Positions 41,444 through 50,360 of a stretch of DNA of 58,341 bases are shown here, one piece after another. Origin of the DNA: Deinococcus sp. Arct2-2 (GTDB taxonomy: Bacteria; Deinococcota; Deinococci; Deinococcales; Deinococcaceae). How positions within the stretch are numbered: position 1 is the first letter of the stretch; each line of letters starts with the position of its first letter. A program made the position numbers and the translations under genes. The notes beneath the pieces are model-generated. The model saw nothing but the letters and a program-made list of their open reading frames with translations. It was not told the origin of the DNA and made no database searches. The stretch spans positions 1 to 58,341 of the forward strand of contig NZ_SSNW01000026.1 of assembly GCF_004801315.1 (NCBI RefSeq), given 5' to 3'.

Positions 41444-42628
41444 ATGTCCGACCCCACTTTCCCCCCCACCACGCCGGAGCAGCAGGCCGATGGATTGCCT
41501 GTGAATCTGACTAAACTGGGGCGAGAATCCCTGATTCCAGCTTCTGCTCCCGCTCCCGCCCCTACCATCAGCGCCTATCCGTTCAGCTTTACGGGTACGG
41601 CAGGCGAGTTTTTTCGGCTCTGGATCGTCAATACGGCGCTCAGCATCATTACGCTGGGGGTGTACACGCCTTGGGCCAGAGTCAGAACCCGGCAGTATTT
41701 TTACGGCCATACGTGGGTAGACGGCCACAACTTCGAATACACCGCCAACCCGGTGGCTCTCTTGCGCGGCTACCTGATCGTCGCGGCGTTTTTTGGCCTG
41801 TACACGCTGGCCACCAATATTCAATTTCAGGGTTGGGAATGGGTGGCGGGCATCATCGGCGTCAGTTTCGTGGCCCTCTATCCGTGGCTGGTTATGAAAT
41901 CGCTGCGCTTTTTGGCGGCCAGTACCGCGCACCGGGGGCTGAATTTCCGCTTTCACGGCACGGCGGGCGGGGCGTATTTGGCCTACGGGGTCGCCAATGT
42001 CGCGGCGGGCCTCTCTAGCAGCTTGGCCCTGCCTTGGGCGTGGTTTATGCAGCGGCGCTATCAGGTCGAGAACGCCGCTTATGGCCGCGCCCGCGCCACC
42101 TTCCGGGGCGATGTCGGCAATTTTTACATCATCGGCCTCACCGCTCTGGGGCTGGTCATCGGGGCCGCCGTGCTACTGGCCGTTCCCGTCATCGCGGGGT
42201 TTGCCCTGCTCACCTCCAACGATCCCTTCTCGGGTGGCGGGGACGCTGGCTATTTGGGAGTTTTTGCCGGAATTGCCGTGCTGTATCTGGCTTTTTTGGC
42301 GGCCTACTCGCTGGCGTGGCAGTACATCCGGGGAGCCACACTGAAGCTGGTGCTGAACTCTATCGAAGTCGGCGGTGTGGTGAGAACCCACGCTACGTTT
42401 AGCCCGTGGATGCTGGCGTGGATCGGCCTCAGCAACGCCGCCGTGCAAGTGGTCACGCTGGGGCTGGCGACGCCTTGGGCCGCTGTGCGCCGCACCCGCT
42501 ACATGATGGGCGGTCTTCAAGTGTTGGCGATTGCCAGCCTCGACGACTTTGCCGCCGATGTGACGCCGAACGAAACGGCCTTTGGCGAGGCGGCCACCGA
42601 ACTTCTCGATATCAATTTGGGCTTCTGA
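41444..42628 (+). CDS. DUF898 (YjgN-like) membrane protein
   Basis: A 394-residue polytopic membrane protein. After a Pro/Ala-rich cytoplasmic tail (about 1-45), the family pattern YPFSFTGTAGEFFRLWIVNTALSIITLGVYTPWARVRTRQYFYGHTWVDG appears, and a second such block (FSPWMLAWIGLSNAAVQVVTLGLATPWAAVRRTRYM) comes near the C-terminus. About eight helices in total. Function of DUF898 is unknown. Its stop overlaps the M48 protease start (TGATG); DUF898/M48 pairs recur in proteobacteria, which supports a joint role in membrane protein quality control, here an inference. Confidence 0.85.
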   Translation: MSDPTFPPTTPEQQADGLPVNLTKLGRESLIPASAPAPAPTISAYPFSFTGTAGEFFRLWIVNTALSIITLGVYTPWARVRTRQYFYGHTWVDGHNFEYTANPVALLRGYLIVAAFFGLYTLATNIQFQGWEWVAGIIGVSFVALYPWLVMKSLRFLAASTAHRGLNFRFHGTAGGAYLAYGVANVAAGLSSSLALPWAWFMQRRYQVENAAYGRARATFRGDVGNFYIIGLTALGLVIGAAVLLAVPVIAGFALLTSNDPFSGGGDAGYLGVFAGIAVLYLAFLAAYSLAWQYIRGATLKLVLNSIEVGGVVRTHATFSPWMLAWIGLSNAAVQVVTLGLATPWAAVRRTRYMMGGLQVLAIASLDDFAADVTPNETAFGEAATELLDINLGF

Positions 42629-43788
42629 TGACGGGTAACGATTCTGAGCGCGTACAACTGGAAGGCATCTATTTCGATGGCCGCAGCAGCCGTGACCGTA
42701 CCGCTCGCCTCACCGTGCAGGGCGATCAAGTAACCTTGCAAGCCGATGCAGACGGTGTTTCCGGCGGCACTGAGGCCCGTTGGCAATTGTCGCAGGTCAC
42801 GATTGACCCATCACTCCCAGGCATCCGCCGGGTGTTGAAATTCCCAGACCGCACCCGCTTCGAAACGCGGGACGACGCGGCGATTCGGGCCATAGAACAG
42901 CGCACGCGCCGCAACCGGGCGCTGGGCGGGGTGCGGAAACTGGAAGGCAGTTGGGGCCTCACGTTCGCGGCTTTGGGTCTGATGGCGGCGTTCGTGTGGG
43001 GCTTCATCGCCTTCGGGTTGCCTGCCATCGCACGCGGCGCGGCGGCGGCCACTCCGGGCAGAGTGCTGACCACCTTTGACCGCGAAACTGTAGATCTGCT
43101 CGATAAACCGCCGTATTTGGGGCCGTCCAAACTGAGTGCGGCGCGGCAAGCCGAGTTGCAGCGCGAATTTCGGCAAGTGATGGGCTGGGCGGGCGGCGCG
43201 TACTCTTACCGCCTGCTGCTGCGCGACGGAGAACCGAAAGACGACGGAAACGACAGCTTCGGCGGCTTTCCGCTGGGGGCCAATGCCTTTGCGCTGCCGG
43301 GCGGCACAGTCGTCATGACCGACCAATTGGTGGCGCTGGCCCGCAATGACCGCGAACTCTTGGGCGTGCTGGCGCATGAATCCGGCCACGTCACGCACCG
43401 GCATGGGCTGGCTGGCGTCTATCAGGCGCTGGGGCTGACGCTGCTGACCACCGTGGTCACGGGCGATCTGGTCAGCGCCGGAACCTTTGCCGCCGCCGCG
43501 CCCGCCGCCCTGCTGCAACGCGGCTACTCGCGGGCCGCCGAGACGCAGGCCGACGAGGTGGCCGGAGCTTTTATGTTGGCAAAATACGGCACCACCAAGC
43601 CCCTGCGTGACATCTTGGCCCGCTTAGAAAACAAGGACGCGGGGGCCGACGAGAAGAGTGCTGAGGGCAAGGGTGCGGACGAGAAGGGTGTTCAGAGCAG
43701 CAGCCGGGTAGAAGACTTGCTGCAAAGTCACCCCGGCACGGCCAACCGGATTGAGCACCTGCGAGCGTTGGAACAGGCGGCAAAGTAG
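42628..43788 (+). CDS. M48-family membrane metalloprotease
   Basis: A 386-residue zinc protease. A soluble N-terminal region (about 1-95), then one membrane segment (about 110-130, LTFAALGLMAAFVWGFIAFGLPAIA), then the M48 catalytic domain. HESGHVTHRHG (about 250-260) contains HExxH, and a Glu in ETQADEVAGAFM (about 309-320) is the third ligand. A second hydrophobic stretch lies between them (LGLTLLTTVVTGDLVSA). The C-terminal 60 residues include a charged Lys/Glu/Asp run and SHPGTANRIEHLR, a standard M48 ending. Translationally coupled to the DUF898 gene. Confidence 0.9.
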   Translation: MTGNDSERVQLEGIYFDGRSSRDRTARLTVQGDQVTLQADADGVSGGTEARWQLSQVTIDPSLPGIRRVLKFPDRTRFETRDDAAIRAIEQRTRRNRALGGVRKLEGSWGLTFAALGLMAAFVWGFIAFGLPAIARGAAAATPGRVLTTFDRETVDLLDKPPYLGPSKLSAARQAELQREFRQVMGWAGGAYSYRLLLRDGEPKDDGNDSFGGFPLGANAFALPGGTVVMTDQLVALARNDRELLGVLAHESGHVTHRHGLAGVYQALGLTLLTTVVTGDLVSAGTFAAAAPAALLQRGYSRAAETQADEVAGAFMLAKYGTTKPLRDILARLENKDAGADEKSAEGKGADEKGVQSSSRVEDLLQSHPGTANRIEHLRALEQAAK

Positions 43789-43840
43789 CGGGAAAGGCTG
43801 CCACAGGTCAGTCAAGATTTAGCGTTGACGTCGCGTGTAC

Positions 43841-43942
43841 ACCCCCCAGTCTGCTTTGCAGCCAGCCCCCCTTGAGGGGAGCGAAAGTGCTTTAGTCCTC
43901 CCCTCTAAGGGGGGCGTTGCACAGCAACGGGGGGGGTTCGCC
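43841..43942. repeat. G/C-run palindromic repeat (family R1), full copy
   Basis: Full R1 copy between the convergent M48 protease and WD40-like genes; ends CCCCCCAGTCTGC and CAACGGGGGGGG. Confidence 0.8.
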
Positions 43943-44056
43943 TTCCAAGTCGGATTTAAGCCGCGTGTAAGCTCCTTCTGAAGAGCAGAATTTTCGCCTC
44001 AAGGGGGCATTGCCCAGTTCCTCTCTGTTCCAAAATTGCTGCTCAGCGTCAAAGTT

Positions 44057-45907
44057 TCAGCGTTTGAAATTCAGGAGGGTGGCGCTTCCTACTTTGCCAT
44101 TGGTGCCTCGCCCGACCAGCACTTGTGTACCGCCAGCGTTCCAAGTGAGGCCGCCCCCGTACAAACTTAGGGGCACGCTGCGGGCCACTTCTGCGCCGCT
44201 GCTGGGGTCAAGCACGGTCACTCCAGAGTACAGGCCGCTGACACTGAGGGCCAACGCCTTGCCATCGGGGCTGAAGGCCAGATCGTCGACCCAACCGGTG
44301 AATTGAAGCTGCTTAAAGGGCGTCGTGGCATTCTTTTTGAACAGCCACACTTCCGCCTGATCGTCGCGGCGTACCGAAAGGGCAATCGTGCTGTCTGGGG
44401 CGATGTCCAGCAGTCCGGCTTCCGCGCCGTCGGGCAGTTGCGCGGTGGTCATGATTTCATCTGTTTGGCTGTCGATTCGCAGGGCCGTTCCATCGGCGGT
44501 CACGAGGGCGATTTCGCTCCCGTCGGCGCTCACTGCAGCCAGATCGAACAGGTCTTCGCCCAAGTCCAGATCGTCGATGTTGCGAGTCGTCGTGGTATTG
44601 CGGGCCAGATCGGTCACAGCCAGTGTGTAACCGTCATGTGTCAGTAAGTACTTGCCATTGGCGCTGATCTGAAAGTACTGAAGGTCGTCGTCGAAAGCGG
44701 TCAAGGCGGGGCCGGGCACCAGTTTTCCGCCCTGCACCAAGGCCACCTTGAAGCCAGCTTCGGAATCCAGCAGGGCCGCCGTGACACCCGCCGCCGAGGT
44801 CAAAACCGGCACTGTGCTTGCGCCGGAATTCAGCGAACGATTGGAGGTGATCGGCGTGCCGCTGCCCAGCATAAACGCCTCATCGAACTGCACCCCAACT
44901 GCCTGCATGCCGTCTAGCCCGACGCCCTGCGCTTTGCTGGCGGGGAAGCGCAAAAAGTTGCTCCCGGAAGGTTTGCTGCTCCCAAAAAGACTGGGCGGAT
45001 AGTCGTCGGACAGCCCGATAGCCACGCCGCTCACCGACACCGCTAGCGTGTCTTCCAGTTGTGGAGATTTCAGGACGCTGCCGACCTTTTGGCCCGTGCC
45101 GACTGCCCACTGCTCCAAATTGCCCCCTTCCATCAGCAGCAGCGTGGCGCTGTTGAGGAACGCGAGTCCGGGCACTTTGAGGCTGGTAGACAGCGTGCGG
45201 GCAGGCGCAGACGTACTCAGAAGCTGCACTTTGCCGCTGTCGCCCGCAATGCCCCCCACCGCGCCGTCTGGACTCAGGGCCGCGTTGCCGACTTTGTTGT
45301 AGGTCGCAGTTGGGCCTTTTTTGGTGAAGGTGGCGGTGTCTATCATGTAGGCATTGCCGTAGTCTATGACCAGCGCGGTTTTGCCGTCTGAGGAAGTAAT
45401 CAGGTCTTCGGGGCCGTACTCGGCCAGTTGGCTGGTGGCCCCCGTTGCCACATTCAGTGCCAGCAGCGGCGCATCCTGATCGTTTTGCAGTATCAGCAGC
45501 GAGTTGTCAGCCCGGAAAGCGCCCCGTACCACTGGGAAAGATTCGGTGTCGTTTACGGGAGGCCAGCGCCGGATGACTGGCCCGCCCGATACGCGCCACA
45601 CGTATAACACGCCATCCGAGCGCCCAGCCACCAGCGTTCCGTCCGGGCTGACGCTCAGGCGGGTTACGGGTTCGGTGGGGCCGCGCAGGGTGGTCAGTGC
45701 TTTGCCAGTGGGGTCGGCAATGACCACTGTATTTTCTACGGCAATAGCAACCCGCTTGCCGTCCCGGAACCACGCCGCGTCTTGGGCAGCGGCGTCGTTG
45801 AGGGTATAGGTCTGAGTGGCCGTGAGGCTTCCCGCCAGTGCAGAGGGTGACGCCAGAGCAATCGACAGCGCAATAGACAGTGCCGACAACGAAGAAAAAC
45901 GCTTCAT
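44057..45907 (-). CDS. Secreted WD40/beta-propeller-like protein
   Basis: A 616-residue exported protein (signal core LSALSIALSIALASPSALA). The mature chain shows repeated propeller-like units with Ser-Pro-Asp-Gly turns, for example VTRLSVSPDGTLVAGRSDGVLYVWRV, AALSPDGAVGGIAG, YFQISANGKYLLTHDGYTLAV and DLAFSPDGKALALSVSG. Seven to ten blades, possibly two propellers, would fit the length. No enzymatic motif. ATG 45907 is chosen because GGAGGT precedes it and it starts a signal peptide. Confidence 0.75.
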   Translation of the reverse strand: MKRFSSLSALSIALSIALASPSALAGSLTATQTYTLNDAAAQDAAWFRDGKRVAIAVENTVVIADPTGKALTTLRGPTEPVTRLSVSPDGTLVAGRSDGVLYVWRVSGGPVIRRWPPVNDTESFPVVRGAFRADNSLLILQNDQDAPLLALNVATGATSQLAEYGPEDLITSSDGKTALVIDYGNAYMIDTATFTKKGPTATYNKVGNAALSPDGAVGGIAGDSGKVQLLSTSAPARTLSTSLKVPGLAFLNSATLLLMEGGNLEQWAVGTGQKVGSVLKSPQLEDTLAVSVSGVAIGLSDDYPPSLFGSSKPSGSNFLRFPASKAQGVGLDGMQAVGVQFDEAFMLGSGTPITSNRSLNSGASTVPVLTSAAGVTAALLDSEAGFKVALVQGGKLVPGPALTAFDDDLQYFQISANGKYLLTHDGYTLAVTDLARNTTTTRNIDDLDLGEDLFDLAAVSADGSEIALVTADGTALRIDSQTDEIMTTAQLPDGAEAGLLDIAPDSTIALSVRRDDQAEVWLFKKNATTPFKQLQFTGWVDDLAFSPDGKALALSVSGLYSGVTVLDPSSGAEVARSVPLSLYGGGLTWNAGGTQVLVGRGTNGKVGSATLLNFKR

Positions 45908-46146
45908 AGAACCTCCACAGGGTAGGAAGAAACTGAACGGGACGGCTTGCGGCACTTCATCACAGCAGAGACGGGATGTTAGTCAGTTCAGTGAATCACA
46001 GGCGCGGGACACGCAGAGAGGGTGATGTGGGTGTACACCCAGTACACGGGGGGGAGAGGAGCGCAGCAGCGCGGGGGCCGCAGAGAGTCAAACCACCTTT
46101 GTCCAACCAACATCCCCACGCAATCGGCTGATCCGGTTCCCCATGC
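45908..46146. other. Intergenic gap with diverged repeat
   Basis: No gene seen. The perfect palindrome TGGGTGTACACCCA (46028-46041) is followed by a G-run and GAGCGCAGCAGCGC, resembling the flank and right half of R1 (GTGTACACCCCCC and GCGCAGCAACGGG), so it may be a decayed copy. Confidence 0.4.
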
Positions 46147-46152
46147 TAGGCT
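46147..46152 (+). promoter_or_regulatory. -10 box TAGGCT, leaderless start
   Basis: TAGGCT ends 7 nt before the ATG at 46160 of a 15-codon ORF. Confidence 0.45.
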
Positions 46153-46159
46153 GCCTCCC

Positions 46160-46207
46160 ATGACCGCTGCCAACCCACTTCTTTGCCTCGGGGCCACCGC
46201 CGGGTAA
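46160..46207 (+). CDS. Possible leader peptide, 15 aa
   Basis: A frame of 15 codons, MTAANPLLCLGATAG, ends in TAA at 46205. It is placed exactly as leaderless genes are placed elsewhere in the window (TAGGCT + 7 nt). Twenty nt after its stop begins a terminator-like hairpin with a T-run, and a methyltransferase gene starts about 90 nt beyond that. This leader-terminator-gene order is that of an attenuated operon. The Leu-Leu-Cys-Leu run might be the sensing codons. Entirely inferred; it may also be chance. Confidence 0.35.
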   Translation: MTAANPLLCLGATAG

Positions 46208-46227
46208 GGTCTCCCTGCGGATGTTCG

Positions 46228-46257
46228 CCCCCTCTCCAAAGCTGGAGGGGGATTTTT
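46228..46257 (+). terminator. Terminator or attenuator hairpin before methyltransferase
   Basis: CCCCCTCTCCA (46228-46238) pairs with TGGAGGGGG (46243-46251) leaving a 2-nt bulge, then A and TTTTT. It separates the 15-codon ORF from the methyltransferase gene. Confidence 0.65.
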
Positions 46258-46297
46258 GTTATTGGCGGCCTCTGTATTGTTACCGACTGCCCTGCTC

Positions 46298-46323
46298 TTA
46301 TCCACTTCCCTGCCGTTATCCAC
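46298..46323 (+). repeat. Direct repeat of TTATCCACTTCCCT, 18-bp period
   Basis: Two copies of TTATCCAC (46298-46305, 46316-46323), each followed by TTCCCT, 18 bp apart. Each matches the DnaA-box consensus TTATNCACA except at the last base. Confidence 0.4.
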
Positions 46324-46347
46324 TTCCCTTGCCTGACCGGAGCCACC

Positions 46348-47160
46348 ATGACCCACGATTCTCAGCCCGCTGCCGATTCCAACTCTGCCGCCATCAACTC
46401 TGCCGACTGGAACGCCGAGCATTACCGCTCTCGCCACGCTTTCGTGTTCCAGTCCAGCGCTGACCTTGCTAGCGCTTGGCTGGAGCCGCAAGCGGGCGAG
46501 CGCATCTTGGATGTGGGCTGCGGCACGGGCGAACTGACGCGCCGCATCGCCGAATCGGGCGCAGAGGTAGTGGGTGTGGACGCCAGCCCCGACATGATCG
46601 CCGCAGCGCGGGCTGGATCAAGTTTGGCTGGCCTGACCTTTGAAGTGGTGGATGCCCACGCCTTGGCCTACCCAGACGAGTTCGACGCCGTATTCAGCAA
46701 CGCCGCGCTGCACTGGATGAAGCCGCTGGACACAGTGTTTGCACAGGTGGCCGACGCCCTGAAACCCGGTGGACGGCTGGTACTGGAAATGGGCGGCGCG
46801 GGCAACATGCAAACCGTCATTGACGCCGTGAACCACGCCACCGCCACGCTTGGCCTACCCGAATTGCCTCACCCGTGGGTCTTTCCCACAACCGCGCAAC
46901 TGGCAACCCTGCTGGAATCGGCGGGCCTGCGGGTAGGGCGCACCCACTGGTTTGCCCGCCCTACTCCGCTAAAAGGAGAAGACGGCTTCCGCGCATGGCT
47001 GGAGGGCTTTGGCGGCGCGTGGCTGGCTCCCCTGAATGATGCAGACCGGGAAGCGGTACTGGCCGAAGCCGAAGCCTACGCCCGCCCGAAATTGTGGACT
47101 GGGACGGAGTGGATGGCGGATTACCGGCGGCTGCGTGCGGTGGCAGTGAAGGGAACGTAG
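46348..47160 (+). CDS. Class I SAM-dependent methyltransferase
   Basis: A 270-residue Rossmann-fold methyltransferase. Motif I is ERILDVGCGTGELTRRI (about 51-67), motif II VVGVDASPDMIAAAR (about 74-88), then FDAVFSNAALHWMKPLD (about 112-128) and LKPGGRLVLEMGGAGNM. The W at HWMKPLD and spacing recall trans-aconitate methyltransferase-like small-molecule enzymes, but the C-terminal 90 residues differ enough that the substrate is left open. ATG at 46348 follows CCGGAG; the longer frame would run through the terminator hairpin. Confidence 0.85.
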   Translation: MTHDSQPAADSNSAAINSADWNAEHYRSRHAFVFQSSADLASAWLEPQAGERILDVGCGTGELTRRIAESGAEVVGVDASPDMIAAARAGSSLAGLTFEVVDAHALAYPDEFDAVFSNAALHWMKPLDTVFAQVADALKPGGRLVLEMGGAGNMQTVIDAVNHATATLGLPELPHPWVFPTTAQLATLLESAGLRVGRTHWFARPTPLKGEDGFRAWLEGFGGAWLAPLNDADREAVLAEAEAYARPKLWTGTEWMADYRRLRAVAVKGT

Positions 47161-47217
47161 AGGGTGGGACGTGGGAAAAGCGAGGTGGGTGTGTGAATCA
47201 GGTTTTTTGGCGGCCTT

Positions 47218-48576
47218 TTAAGCCTCGTTCGAAGGCTTGGGCTTCAGCATCCCTACAATCTCTGTTTTGTCTACGCCTAAAGCCGGGGCGGAGAGTTTGT
47301 TGAAGGGCTGTCCGTACTCCGGTTGGGACACAGGCTGTCGTTCAGGAATTGGGACAAAAATAAACGCCGCCAGAGCCTCTTTGATTGCGGCAAAAAACCC
47401 ATCCGGCTGAGGCGTGACGCCCTGCGCGATCTCCGATTTGCCTCCGCCTTTGCCTCCCGCTGCCTTAAGAACACGGCTGAGAATAGCTCCGACATCAACT
47501 TTAAGGTGATCAACGACATTGAAATGACGATCAAGGTGTTTGCAGGCTATCCCGCAGCGTCCGCCCGGAGCCAACGCCAGCACCACTCCGCCCTCTGACA
47601 CGGCATTGAGCGTAGGCAAAAGCATGGCTATATCGTCCAGCACGACGCAGCGCACGGGCAGGCCATTCACAGTTTCTATGGGCGCAGTCCTGACCACCGT
47701 TGCGGCCAACGCATCCCGCAGGGCGGCGGCTTCGGCTTTCAGCGCGTCGCGTTCGGCAAGGGTTGCGACCACCCGTTCGGGCAGGCGGTCTACGGGCACG
47801 CTGAAGCCTTGGGCGCGGGCGCGGGCTTCTCCGTACACGCGGGCCAAATACTCGCCTGCTTCCTCGCCCGCCATGAACACCACCCGTGTCAGGCCCGCCC
47901 GGATGCGCTCTGTACGCAGAATCACCACCGGCCCGGCGAGGCTGGCACGCGGCACATGCAGGCCGCCGCACGCGCTCACGTCAAAGGCTTCCTCAGCCGA
48001 ATCGCGGAAGATGACCAAGCGCACCTGCCCGCTTACTTTGGTTTCCCGGCGCGGGGCGTACAGGTGCAGATCGTCTTCCGGAACGGTAGGCGTGTCCAGC
48101 ACCAGATCGGTGCGGCCCAACGTTTCGCGCAGCAAGGTCTCGGCGGCCTGCACATGAATTTCTGCCGGGTCACCTTCCAAATCTAGTGTGCATTCGGGGT
48201 TCCGCATGCCTACCGCCGCCACGCTGAACGCCGGATTCACGCGCCTGAACGCCTGCGCCAGCAAATGCTCGCCGCTGTGCCGCTGCATCTGTCGCCAGCG
48301 CCGCGCCGCGTCCACCTGCCCCACAACGGGCGTGCCAGCGGGCGGCAACGCTCCTGCCAGCTTGTGCCAGATCAGCCCGGTGGCCTTGTCTTTGCGGGTG
48401 TCCAGCACGGCTGCCGAGGCAGTGGCCCACGTCAGGCGTCCTGCGTCGCCATTTTGCCCGCCTCCTTCGGGATAAAAGGCGGTGGCGTCCAGCGCGACTT
48501 CTGAGCCGTTGACCTCTTGCACCACCGCGTCGAAGGTCAACTGAGTCCCGTTCTCGTAGTACAGGGCGCGGGTCAA
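47218..48576 (-). CDS. AlaX-like alanyl-tRNA editing protein with DHHA1 domain
   Basis: A 452-residue protein related to the editing half of AlaRS. The N-terminal region has TAFYPEGGGQNGDAGRL (about 32-48), the editing site HSGEHLLAQAF (about 99-109) with HxxxH, and CGGLHVPR (about 199-206) with Cys and His, together the zinc site. It then has a coiled linker (LAERDALKAEAAALRDAL) and a DHHA1-like end (AAGGKGGGKSEIAQG). Such free-standing proteins hydrolyse Ser- or Gly-tRNA-Ala. The final 45 residues (from about 408) are not typical of the family. The ATG overlaps the cupin gene stop by 4 nt. Confidence 0.9.
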   Translation of the reverse strand: MTRALYYENGTQLTFDAVVQEVNGSEVALDATAFYPEGGGQNGDAGRLTWATASAAVLDTRKDKATGLIWHKLAGALPPAGTPVVGQVDAARRWRQMQRHSGEHLLAQAFRRVNPAFSVAAVGMRNPECTLDLEGDPAEIHVQAAETLLRETLGRTDLVLDTPTVPEDDLHLYAPRRETKVSGQVRLVIFRDSAEEAFDVSACGGLHVPRASLAGPVVILRTERIRAGLTRVVFMAGEEAGEYLARVYGEARARAQGFSVPVDRLPERVVATLAERDALKAEAAALRDALAATVVRTAPIETVNGLPVRCVVLDDIAMLLPTLNAVSEGGVVLALAPGGRCGIACKHLDRHFNVVDHLKVDVGAILSRVLKAAGGKGGGKSEIAQGVTPQPDGFFAAIKEALAAFIFVPIPERQPVSQPEYGQPFNKLSAPALGVDKTEIVGMLKPKPSNEA

Positions 48577-48965
48577 CGGCTGGCCTCATCGCTAGACACA
48601 CCCAGTGGCACGGCGTCGCGGGTATGTTCGCCGCCCACGTCGCCGGTATTTAGGGTACTGGCAGGCTCGAACAGCAGCACCCAGCATTCCTCGTGTGCGT
48701 CGGGGCAATGGCGCACGCCACGCGGCACGACAAGAAACTCGCCTTCCCGGATGGTGCGCGTGGGGCCGTCTTCAAAGTGCATCAACAGTTCGCCGCGCTG
48801 CACCAAAAAAAATTCGTCTTCGTTGGGGTGAGAATGCATCACGAATCGGCCCTGAATCTTAGCGAGTTTGACCATCTGTCCATTCAGTTCGGCGGCCACA
48901 CGCGGGGCGTAGAACTCATCAAAACTGGCGAAAGCGGCGGCGAGGTTCACGGGTTGGGGAGTCAT
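48573..48965 (-). CDS. Cupin-domain protein
   Basis: A 130-residue single-cupin protein. Motif 1 HSHPNEDEFFLVQRGELLMHF (about 45-65) keeps H-x-H-x3-4-E, and motif 2 is FLVVPRGVRHCPDAHEECWVLLFE (about 77-100) with P-x-G-x-x-H. Metal binding is therefore likely; function unknown, perhaps small-molecule isomerase or oxygenase. ATG 48965 follows TACACT by 6 nt and is preferred over a start at 49055 that overlaps the divergent MFS promoter. First gene of a two-gene operon with the alaX-like gene. Confidence 0.85.
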   Translation of the reverse strand: MTPQPVNLAAAFASFDEFYAPRVAAELNGQMVKLAKIQGRFVMHSHPNEDEFFLVQRGELLMHFEDGPTRTIREGEFLVVPRGVRHCPDAHEECWVLLFEPASTLNTGDVGGEHTRDAVPLGVSSDEASR

Positions 48966-48971
48966 GCAAAC

Positions 48972-48977
48972 AGTGTA
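48972..48977 (-). promoter_or_regulatory. -10 box TACACT, leaderless start
   Basis: On the minus strand TACACT ends 6 nt before the ATG at 48965. Confidence 0.6.
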
Positions 48978-49059
48978 GGTGCGGAAGGCTGGGGCGCGGG
49001 TGGCGAGAAGACGCAAACCCATGTCGTATTTCTTCAAGACCTGCGCCGCGCCCACTCAT

Positions 49060-49065
49060 TACTCT
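49060..49065 (+). promoter_or_regulatory. -10 box TACTCT, leaderless start
   Basis: TACTCT ends 6 nt before the ATG at 49072. Confidence 0.5.
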
Positions 49066-49071
49066 GCACCT

Positions 49072-50313
49072 ATGAATCAGATTCCTGACGCTCCGCCGAC
49101 AGCCGCCCCAAAAGCGCCGCTGCTCTTTATGCTCATCACGGCCTTTTTGTTCGCTATGGGCATCGGCCTCGTTTTTCCGGTGTTGCCGTTTATCGTCGCC
49201 AGCTACGTGCCCAACGTGGGGCAGCAAGCCGCCGTCATCGGCCTCTTGGGGGCCGCCTACGCCCTGTGTTCCTTCTTTTCCTCGCCTGTGCTGGGCGCAC
49301 TCAGCGACGCCTACGGACGGCGGCCCGTGCTGATGCTGAGCCTGCTGGGTTCCGGGATCGGCTACCTCGTGTTCGGTCTGGGGGGCAGTCTGTGGGTGCT
49401 GTTTTTGGGCCGAATCATAGACGGGCTGTGTGCAGGCGGCCTGAGCGCCATTTTCGGCTACGTGGCCGACACCACCTCCGAGGAAGACCGGGGCAAAGTA
49501 TTCGGGCAAATCGGGGCGACGGTGGGCGCGGGTTTTATCATCGGCCCCGCGATTGGCGGCTTGGCCTCGCACATTAGCCTGAACGCCCCAATGTTCTTGG
49601 CGGCGGGCGTCTCGATCCTCAATCTTTTGTGGGGCGCGTTCATTTTGCCCGAAAGCCTGCCCCCAGAGCGGCGCAGCAAGCACCTAAACGCCTCTCACCT
49701 GAATCCCCTGCGGCAATTGGCGGGTGCGCTGGCTTACCCGGTGGTGCGGCACTTGGTGTATGTCAGCGTGCTGTTTACCCTGCCGTTTTCCATCATGCAA
49801 ATTGCCTTGTCGCTGCTGGGCCGCGATACGCTCGGTTGGGGGCCAGCCCAGATGAGTACCGTATTTATTGCAGTGGGCTGCTGCGACATCGTGGCGCAGG
49901 GTTTCTTGCTGCCGTACCTGCTCAAAGCCCTCAAAGAACGCGGCGTGGCCCAACTCGGCTTGCTGCTGGGTGTGGTGGGCGTGGTCTGCATGGCTTTGCT
50001 GCCGCTGCTGCCTTACGCGGGCCTGCTGTATGTCAGCGTGGTTTTCTTCGCAGTGGGCGAAGGGATTTTCAATGCGGCGCAGGGCACTCTGATTTCTTTG
50101 GCCGCGCCAGCCGAAGCACAAGGGCAAGTGCAGGGTGGGGCGCAGGCGTTCGGCTCGTTGGCACAGGTTGTCGGCCCACTCAGCGGCGGGGCACTGTATT
50201 CGCGCTTTGGCCCCGCCGCCACCTTCGGCGCAGGCGTAGTGTTGGTGCTGGCCGCTTTCAGTCTGCTGACCAGTCAAAAGCCAATTAAAGCGGCAGAGGC
50301 GCAGTTGTCGTAA
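49072..50313 (+). CDS. MFS transporter, TetA-like (DHA1) type
   Basis: A 413-residue 12-helix major facilitator. Motif A is [21 protein letters not shown] (about 73-93) between helices 2 and 3, with [17 protein letters not shown] in helix 1, [25 protein letters not shown] in helix 4 and [13 protein letters not shown] (motif C) in helix 5. This is the drug:H+ antiporter pattern seen in TetA proteins, suggesting efflux of a small molecule; substrate unknown. ATG 49072 follows TACTCT by 6 nt. Divergent from the cupin/alaX operon. Confidence 0.88.
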   Translation: MNQIPDAPPTAAPKAPLLFMLITAFLFAMGIGLVFPVLPFIVASYVPNVGQQAAVIGLLGAAYALCSFFSSPVLGALSDAYGRRPVLMLSLLGSGIGYLVFGLGGSLWVLFLGRIIDGLCAGGLSAIFGYVADTTSEEDRGKVFGQIGATVGAGFIIGPAIGGLASHISLNAPMFLAAGVSILNLLWGAFILPESLPPERRSKHLNASHLNPLRQLAGALAYPVVRHLVYVSVLFTLPFSIMQIALSLLGRDTLGWGPAQMSTVFIAVGCCDIVAQGFLLPYLLKALKERGVAQLGLLLGVVGVVCMALLPLLPYAGLLYVSVVFFAVGEGIFNAAQGTLISLAAPAEAQGQVQGGAQAFGSLAQVVGPLSGGALYSRFGPAATFGAGVVLVLAAFSLLTSQKPIKAAEAQLS

Positions 50314-50360
50314 GCGTTATCGATTCTTGTACGAGTGGGTAATATGGATGCTGCCAAATT

